From JACCXG01 sp963834305 (GTDB lineage: Bacteria > Acidobacteriota > Vicinamibacteria > Vicinamibacterales > 2-12-FULL-66-21), in assembly GCA_963834305.1 (NCBI GenBank), contig CAWIAX010000002.1, positions 744,001 to 808,000 on the forward strand: 64,000 nucleotides of DNA, in the 5' to 3' direction. The notes under the pieces are model-generated. The model made no database searches and had not been told where the DNA came from. It worked only from the letters and a program-made list of their open reading frames with translations. Made by a program: the position numbers and the translations under genes. The stretch's first letter is position 1. Each line of letters begins with the position of its first letter. This document shows positions 58,771 to 64,000 of the stretch, piece after piece.

Positions 58771-59499
58771 GTGCGAGAATCTGCCGTGCTCATCCAGCGA
58801 CGCGGCGACGAGCTCCTCTGTATGTTGCAGACCGATCACGCCGCCCTCGCCGCAGACCTCATGGCCCACTGGACGTCCGGCGGCTTCCCCGCCCATCCCC
58901 GTCGCGGCGCCATCCTTGCCGCGACCCACGCGCACGACGACGGCTGGCGGGAGGAAGACGCCCAGCTCCACGTCAGCGATACCGGAGAGCCGCTCGATTT
59001 CGTTGCCGTGCCGCCCGCGGTGAAACACCGCATCTGGCCACGGGCCACCGAACGTCTGGCGGCGACGTCCCCCTACATCGCAACGCTCGTGGCCGAGCAC
59101 GCCCTCGCGATCCATGCCCCGCTTCGCCAGGACCCCGCCTGGCGCACGTTCTTCGCGACCATGCAGCGCATCCGCGACGGCCTCCAGGCCAGGCTGACGC
59201 TTGAGGAGGCGGCCGCCATCCCCGACGACTACCGCTTCCTGCGCGCCGGCGATCAGCTCTCGCTCATCTTCTGCAACGGGTGGACGACGCCGATGTCGGG
59301 CATCGGCTACCGGGCTATACTCAACGGCGTCACGCTCGAGATCACCCCCGATCCCTTCGACGGACAGCGGATCCCGCTGAAGATCGCGGCCCGCCGGCTG
59401 GCGGCGCGCGACTGCGCCACGGCCGACGGCTTCCGGAAGGCGTTCGCGTCCGGCGCCACGACCGTGCTGGAGGGAGAAGCGATCGGCGGCCGGACGTAG
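58771..59499 (+). CDS. DUF3891 family protein
   Basis: 242 residues from GTG 58771, where family similarity begins; ATG 58690 would add 27 residues. LLCMLQTDHAALAADLMAHW, ATHAHDDGWREEDAQLH and LTLEEAAAIPDDYRFLRAGD contain the conserved His and HDDGW motif of DUF3891, suggesting a metal site of HD-like character. Biochemical role unknown. It diverges from the lipoprotein and lies 19 bases ahead of the PhoB-like regulator, perhaps in one transcript. Confidence 0.75.
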   Translation: MRESAVLIQRRGDELLCMLQTDHAALAADLMAHWTSGGFPAHPRRGAILAATHAHDDGWREEDAQLHVSDTGEPLDFVAVPPAVKHRIWPRATERLAATSPYIATLVAEHALAIHAPLRQDPAWRTFFATMQRIRDGLQARLTLEEAAAIPDDYRFLRAGDQLSLIFCNGWTTPMSGIGYRAILNGVTLEITPDPFDGQRIPLKIAARRLAARDCATADGFRKAFASGATTVLEGEAIGGRT

Positions 59500-59518
59500 C
59501 GACCGGCGCCAGGCAGAG

Positions 59519-60208
59519 ATGTCCAAGATCCTCGTTGTCGAAGACGACCCCGATATCGCGGAGCTGATCCGGCACGCGCTGGAGAAGGCGGGCCACACCG
59601 TCGAGGAGCTGGCCTCCGGTGCCGCCGTAATACCCTACCTGCGTGGCACCGTGCCGGATCTCGTCGTGCTCGACCTGATGCTGCCCGGGCTCGACGGGTT
59701 GATGGTGTGCCAGGCGATGCGGAGCGAGCCGCGCACCGCGGCCATTCCCATCATCATGGTGACCGCCCGCGCCGACGAAGCCGACCGGATCGCCGGGCTC
59801 GAGCTCGGCGCGGACGACTACGTCACCAAGCCGTTCAGCCCCAAGGAGCTGGCGGCGCGCGTCACCGCGCTCCTCCGCCGGACGCAGCGCGGCGCCCCGG
59901 TCAGCCCGGTCCTGCGCTACGGCCCCATCCTGATCGACGCCGACCGCCACACCGTCACCGTGGACGGCCAGGATGTCCGGCTGACCGCCAAGGAGTTCCT
60001 GCTGCTGCAGTACCTGCTCGAGCATCGCGGGCGCGTGCTGTCGCGGGACCTGCTCCTCACCGACGTCTGGGGCTACCAGTACACCGGCGGCACCCGGACC
60101 GTGGACGTCCATATCCGCCGGCTGCGCGAAAAGGTGCCGGTCCTCGCCGGCGCGATCGAAACCGTCAAGCAGTTCGGCTACAAGCTGGTCGACGCCGCCA
60201 CGTCGTGA
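59519..60208 (+). CDS. phoB-like: OmpR/PhoB-family response regulator
   Basis: 229 residues, intact. The receiver domain has VVEDDPDIAEL, the phosphoacceptor in VVLDLMLPGLDGL, MVTARADEADR and DDYVTKPFSPKEL. The winged-helix domain reads LTAKEFLLLQYLLEHRGRVL and VDVHIRRLREKV. Start ATG 59519 follows AGGCAGAG. The stop overlaps the GTG of the sensor kinase (GTGA). With a phosphate transporter and its DUF47 partner next door, phosphate control is the likely role, although other OmpR pairs look similar. Confidence 0.88.
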   Translation: MSKILVVEDDPDIAELIRHALEKAGHTVEELASGAAVIPYLRGTVPDLVVLDLMLPGLDGLMVCQAMRSEPRTAAIPIIMVTARADEADRIAGLELGADDYVTKPFSPKELAARVTALLRRTQRGAPVSPVLRYGPILIDADRHTVTVDGQDVRLTAKEFLLLQYLLEHRGRVLSRDLLLTDVWGYQYTGGTRTVDVHIRRLREKVPVLAGAIETVKQFGYKLVDAATS

Positions 60209-61965
60209 CGTTCCAGGGCCGGTCCTTCTTCACCGCGCTGCTCACCGCGTCGGTCACGCTGGCCGTGGCGGTGGCGATGGCATCGGTCAGCGTGCGGCGG
60301 AACGTCGTGGCGCAGATCGAGCGCTCGCTCATCGATGAAGCGCGCCTCGTCGCCGCGACGCTCTCCCACCGCGCCCCGGCCACACCGGCGGAGCTCGCTG
60401 CCGAGGCGGACGCACTCGGCCGCCTCATTCACGCGCGCGTGACGTTCGTGGCGCCGGACGGCGCGGTCGTCGGGGATTCGGAGCTGACCGCCGGGCAGCT
60501 GGAAACCATCGAGAACCACGGCACCCGGCCGGAGATCCTGGAGGCGCGCCGGCTCGGCAGCGGCGTCGCGCGGCGCTACAGCGCAACCATCCGGACCGAG
60601 ATGCTCTATGTCGCCGTCCCGGTGCGGAACCCGACGGTGCCGCAGCTGTCGGAGGTGCGCCTCGCCCTGCCGTTGACCGCCGTCGACGAACAGCTCGCCG
60701 CGATCCTGCGCGGCGCCGCGGTCGCCGGCGCCGCTGGCCTGGCCATGGCGCTGATCGTAGCGTGGGCGACGTCGGTGCTCATCAGCCGCCGCGTCCGCGC
60801 GATTGCGGCGGTCGCTGGCCGCTACGCCGCGGGAGACTTCTCGCGCGCGGCGCGCGACTATGGCCACGACGAGATCGGGATCGTCGCGCGGGCCCTCGAC
60901 GGGGCCGTCCGCACCATCGGCCGCCGCGCCGCCGAGCTCGCCACCGACCGCGCCCGGATGGAGGCGATCCTCGGCGGCATGGCGGAAGGGGTGCTGGTGG
61001 TGAACGACCAGGGACAGCTGCAGCTCGTCAACCCCGCCGCGCGGCGGATGCTGCGCCTGACCAGCGCGGTCGAGGGGCATCACTATCTGGAGATCGTCCG
61101 CCACCCCGAGATTGCCGCGCGCGTCGCCGAGGCCCTCGACGGCACGGCAGGCGACAGTGTCGAGCTGCCGCTGCAGCAGGCGCTGACTGTTGTCGTGCGC
61201 AGCGCGCCGGTCGCCGCCGGGCGCGGCGCCGGCGCCGTCGTCGTCCTGCACGACATCACCGACCTGCGGCGCGCCGACCGCGTCCGGCGCGACTTCGTCG
61301 CCAACGTCTCGCACGAGCTGCGCACGCCGCTGACCGCGGTCCGGGGCTACGTCGAGGCGCTGCTCGAAGGGGATGCCGACGCCGCCGACACGCGGCGCTT
61401 CCTCGAGATCATCGCCCGGCACACGCTGCGGATGGAGCGGCTCGTCCGCGACCTCCTCCGCCTCGCCCGGCTCGACGCCGGACAGGAGCCGCGCGAGCGC
61501 GTCGCCTGCCAGGTGGACGTGCTGTTCGACGGCGTCGAAACGGAGCTCGCGGCGCTGCTCGCGGCGCGCCGCCAGCGGGTCGAGCGCGACATCGCCCCCG
61601 ACGCCGCCACCGTGCCGGGCGACCCGCCCGGCCTGCACGACGCGTTGCGCAACCTGCTGGAGAACGCCATCAACTACGCCCCCGAAGGCAGCGCGATCGC
61701 CCTGCGCGCGCACCGGGCCGGCGACCGCATCGTCCTGACCGTCGCCGACCAGGGCCGCGGCATCCCCGAGGCGGATCTGACCCGCGTCTTCGAGCGCTTC
61801 TACCGGGTCGACAAGGCCCGCTCCCGCGGCGAGCGGGACCCCGGCGGCACCGGGCTGGGCCTGGCGATCGTCAAGCACCTGATCGAGCTTCACGGCGGGC
61901 GGGTCGCGGCGGCCAACGGGGCGGAGCGCGGCGCCATCATGACGGTGGAGCTTCCCGCCGAGTGA
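60205..61965 (+). CDS. phoR-like: PhoR-like sensor histidine kinase
   Basis: 586 residues, intact. TM1 (FFTALLTASVTLAVAVAMAS), an extracytoplasmic region of about 140 residues, TM2 (GAAGLAMALIVAWATSVLIS), HAMP, PAS (MEAILGGMAEGVLVVNDQGQ). The HisKA has the phospho-His in FVANVSHELRTPLTAVRGYVE; the ATPase has NLLENAINYAPEG (N box), VADQGRGIPEADL (G1), FERFYRVDKARSR (F) and GGTGLGLAIVKHL (G2). GTG 60205 overlaps the regulator stop, so the pair is coupled. The large sensor loop differs from short-loop PhoR proteins that rely on PstSCAB-PhoU. Confidence 0.88.
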   Translation: MTFQGRSFFTALLTASVTLAVAVAMASVSVRRNVVAQIERSLIDEARLVAATLSHRAPATPAELAAEADALGRLIHARVTFVAPDGAVVGDSELTAGQLETIENHGTRPEILEARRLGSGVARRYSATIRTEMLYVAVPVRNPTVPQLSEVRLALPLTAVDEQLAAILRGAAVAGAAGLAMALIVAWATSVLISRRVRAIAAVAGRYAAGDFSRAARDYGHDEIGIVARALDGAVRTIGRRAAELATDRARMEAILGGMAEGVLVVNDQGQLQLVNPAARRMLRLTSAVEGHHYLEIVRHPEIAARVAEALDGTAGDSVELPLQQALTVVVRSAPVAAGRGAGAVVVLHDITDLRRADRVRRDFVANVSHELRTPLTAVRGYVEALLEGDADAADTRRFLEIIARHTLRMERLVRDLLRLARLDAGQEPRERVACQVDVLFDGVETELAALLAARRQRVERDIAPDAATVPGDPPGLHDALRNLLENAINYAPEGSAIALRAHRAGDRIVLTVADQGRGIPEADLTRVFERFYRVDKARSRGERDPGGTGLGLAIVKHLIELHGGRVAAANGAERGAIMTVELPAE

Positions 61966-61990
61966 GTGCGGACGCGGGCAGCCGCGGCCG

Positions 61991-63004
61991 CTAGGGCGCG
62001 ATCGTGACGGCGACGATCGCGTAGATGATCGCGGCGATCGCCGCCGCCGCCGGGATGGTCAGGATCCACGCCCACACGATGCGCCCGGCCACCCCCCAGC
62101 GCACGGCCGACAGCCGCTTGATCGAGCCCACCCCGATGATGGCGCCGGTGATGGTGTGGGTCGTGCTCACGGGCACCCCCAGGTGGGTGGCGGTGAAGAG
62201 CGAGATGGCGCCCGCCGTCTCCGCCGCGAAGCCGCCGACCGGCTGCAGTTTCGTGATCCGCGATCCCATGGTGTGGATGATGCGCCAGCCGCCCGACAGC
62301 GTGCCGAGCGAGATGGCGGCATGCGCCGCCATGATCACCCAGAACGGGATCGGCATCTGGCCATCGACGAGATCGAGGTAGCCGCCGGCCACCAGGGCGC
62401 CGGCGATGATGCCCATGGTCTTCTGGGCGTCGTTGCCGCCGTGCCCCAGGCTGTAGGCCGCCGCCGACACCAGCTGCAGCCGCCGGAACCAGTGATCGAC
62501 CTTCCCGGGCGACGTGCCGGCAAACAACCACAGGATCGCCACCATCAACCCGAACCCGAGCATCATGCCGATGAGCGGCGCCAGCACGATGAAGATGAGC
62601 GTCTTGGTCCAGCCCGACACGATGATGGCCGCGAAGCCGGCCTTGGCCACTGCGGCGCCGGCGTAGCCGCCGATCAGGGCGTGCGAGGAGCTCGTCGGCA
62701 GGCCGTAGTACCAGGTGATCAGATCCCAGATGATCGCACCCATCAGGCCGGCGAAGATCACCGCGAAGCTCACCACGTTGATGTCCACCAGCCCCGATCC
62801 GACGGTCTTCGCGACCGCCGTGCCGAAGGTGAAGGCGGCGATGAAGTTGAAGAACGCGGCCCAGACGACCGCCTTGCCGGGCGTGAGCACCCGGGTCGAG
62901 ACTACCGTCGCAATCGAGTTCGCGGCGTCGTGGAAACCGTTGATGTAGTCGAAAATCAGCGCGACGACGACCAGCGTCGTGACCGCGACCAGGTTGGTGT
63001 CCAT
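61991..63004 (-). CDS. pit: Pit-family inorganic phosphate transporter
   Basis: 337 residues, intact, about ten helices. The two inverted PHO4 repeats are plain: FDYINGFHDAANSIATVVST with the GFHDAAN motif, LITWYYGLPTSSSHALIGGY, SLGHGGNDAQKTMGIIAGAL and LGVPVSTTHTITGAIIGVG. It moves phosphate (metal-phosphate) with protons or sodium across the inner membrane. ATG 63004 lies five bases behind the stop of the DUF47 gene, so the two are co-transcribed. Upstream ATG 63103 would overlap that gene and is not used. Confidence 0.93.
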   Translation of the reverse strand: MDTNLVAVTTLVVVALIFDYINGFHDAANSIATVVSTRVLTPGKAVVWAAFFNFIAAFTFGTAVAKTVGSGLVDINVVSFAVIFAGLMGAIIWDLITWYYGLPTSSSHALIGGYAGAAVAKAGFAAIIVSGWTKTLIFIVLAPLIGMMLGFGLMVAILWLFAGTSPGKVDHWFRRLQLVSAAAYSLGHGGNDAQKTMGIIAGALVAGGYLDLVDGQMPIPFWVIMAAHAAISLGTLSGGWRIIHTMGSRITKLQPVGGFAAETAGAISLFTATHLGVPVSTTHTITGAIIGVGSIKRLSAVRWGVAGRIVWAWILTIPAAAAIAAIIYAIVAVTIAP

Positions 63005-63009
63005 CAGGC

Positions 63010-63627
63010 TCAGGCGTGCTTGACGACGACACCTTCGACGACGTTGGCGACATCCTCGCAGCGGTCGGTCGCATCCTCGAGGAAATCGAGGATCTCCTTC
63101 CACTTGATGATGACGATCGGGTCGCGCTCCTCGTCGAACAGCAGACGCACGGCTTCCTGGTGGATCCGGTCGGCTTCGTTCTCGAGGCGGTTGATCTCGA
63201 CGGCGGGCTCGGCCACCCCTTTTCGCCGTTCGAGGGCGCGCAGCGCCACCAGCATCTGATCGGCCGACGCCTTGATGACCCGCGCCAGGTCGCGCGCTGC
63301 CGGACGGACGTGGTCGATCCGGTAGAGCCGGACGATGGCCGCCGAGTCGTCGATCGCGTCCATCACGTCGTCAAGTGAGCGGGCCAGGGAGTGGATGTCT
63401 TCACGGTCGAGCGGGGTCACGAAGGTCCGGTGCAGGCGCTGGATGATCTCGTGGGTGAGGAAGTCGCACTTGTGCTCGACCTCCTTGATCTGGTCCGCCT
63501 TGTCCCAGATCGGCTGATCCGGGGCCAGCATCTCCTCGAGCATGGCCGCCCCGCGGCGAATCTGCTCCGCCAGGGCGACGAAATCGTCGAAAAACCGCTC
63601 TTCCCGCGGTATCAGTCTGAACGCCAC
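63010..63627 (-). CDS. DUF47/PhoU-like Pit accessory protein
   Basis: 205 residues from GTG 63627, which has GGAGG six bases upstream; GTG 63672 is open but lacks a ribosome site. FRLIPREERFFDDFVALAEQ, VEHKCDFLTHEIIQRLHRTF, TPLDREDIHSLARSLDDVMD (metal-binding E/DxxxD) and ENEADRIHQEAVRLLFDEE form the PhoU-like helical bundles. The family is almost always paired with Pit and regulates phosphate uptake. Confidence 0.92.
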   Translation of the reverse strand: MAFRLIPREERFFDDFVALAEQIRRGAAMLEEMLAPDQPIWDKADQIKEVEHKCDFLTHEIIQRLHRTFVTPLDREDIHSLARSLDDVMDAIDDSAAIVRLYRIDHVRPAARDLARVIKASADQMLVALRALERRKGVAEPAVEINRLENEADRIHQEAVRLLFDEERDPIVIIKWKEILDFLEDATDRCEDVANVVEGVVVKHA

Positions 63628-63749
63628 TCGGTCCTCCGCGCCGAATCTTAGCAGATAGGGCGCAGACTGCACCGATTCGTCACGGCGCCGCTACATTGAA
63701 GGGCAGCGGTGCCGGATGCGGACCGAAACGACGGGGAACAGGCGGCCGG

Positions 63750-63954
63750 CTAGTCGACGACGTAGCTGAACAGCGTGTATCGGCCGTTTCGCGCGATCGT
63801 GGCCCCGAACAGCCGGAGCGCCCGCACTTCCCCGGTGGCGGTTCGCACCAAAAGCGGTCGTCCGCTGCACGTCGAAACCCGCATACGACGTCGTGGGGCC
63901 GCTGTGGTTGACCGCCAGCAGGCGGTACCGCGTGCCGCCATGCCGCGACAGCAT
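63750..63954 (-). CDS. short unresolved protein, possibly a C-terminal fragment (one frameshift)
   Basis: Read with one base skipped at 63856 (minus: ACC-G-CTT) the product is about 67 residues, ending RTATGEVRALRLFGATIARN and GRYTLFSYVVD at TAG 63750. In the frame of ATG 63954 a TAA lies 18 bases upstream. So either a small protein starts there or a larger gene from beyond 64000 enters with another break. I recognise no family. Not followed by any evident signal. Confidence 0.3.
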
Positions 63955-64000
63955 GGTCGAGAGGAGAAGAGGTTACCGGCCGGCTGTGATCGGTCCGCTA

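Overview
The window is very GC-rich (I estimate about 70%), densely coded and free of rRNA or tRNA genes. It comes from a Gram-negative-type bacterium: there is an outer-membrane polysaccharide export apparatus, lipoproteins and a Tat substrate. Gene content (exosortase/PEP-CTERM-type exopolysaccharide cluster, imuA-imuB-dnaE2 cassette, SET protein, DUF4956, paired radical SAM genes) fits an Acidobacteriota of the Vicinamibacteria type. That placement is inference; no phylogenetic marker is present.

Layout. (1) 1-1483, minus strand: a truncated beta-helix protein and a 74-residue protein with a signal peptide and a PEP-CTERM-like tail. (2) 1785-5200: two sigma-54 activators of the NtrC/PrsR kind with a near-consensus -24/-12 promoter between them, then a degenerate GGDEF protein. 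(3) 5212-25418: exopolysaccharide operon with export protein, outer-membrane barrel, chain-length regulator, CpsD-like kinase, initiating sugar transferase, flippase, nucleotidyltransferase, a YvcK/CofD-like protein, exosortase-associated ATPase, UDP-sugar dehydrogenase, ligase and several glycosyltransferases. Many of these genes overlap by 1-4 bases. (4) 25489-26915, minus: a secreted EEP-fold nuclease, separated from region 3 by a strong hairpin. (5) 27401-40636: second polysaccharide block with GT4 enzymes, a heparinase-like protein, three asparagine-synthase-like amidotransferases, a Stp1-type transferase and an AlgD-like GDP-mannose dehydrogenase. (6) 40656-46670: YqiA esterase, SET protein, Tat-exported M15/DUF882 protein, two radical SAM enzymes, YajQ, a secreted protein and a metallophosphatase lipoprotein. 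(7) 46686-49390, minus: a probable operon of a kinase-like lipoprotein, a DUF4956 membrane protein and a phospholipase-D-like protein. (8) 49483-55181, minus: imuA-imuB-dnaE2 mutagenesis cassette; the DnaE2 carries an inserted four-cysteine ribbon. (9) 55292-64000: MFS exporter, DsbD-N-like protein, glycine-zipper lipoprotein, DUF3891 protein, PhoB/PhoR-like pair, Pit phosphate transporter with its DUF47 partner, and an unresolved fragment.

How the parts work together: regions 2, 3 and 5 form one exosortase-type (EpsH/XrtA) exopolysaccharide system without the exosortase itself, which must lie elsewhere. The first regulator probably switches on a sigma-54 promoter ahead of the second regulator and the operon. 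Similar elements lie before the small PEP-CTERM-like gene and before the second half of region 5.

A feature of the whole window is that about 20 otherwise well-conserved genes are interrupted by single-base frameshifts. Some 40 are plus-one events, nearly all explained by one extra G, usually right after a C, and four are minus-one. I annotate each such gene as one CDS and give the break positions. The most economical reading is systematic sequence error, but it needs checking against reads.
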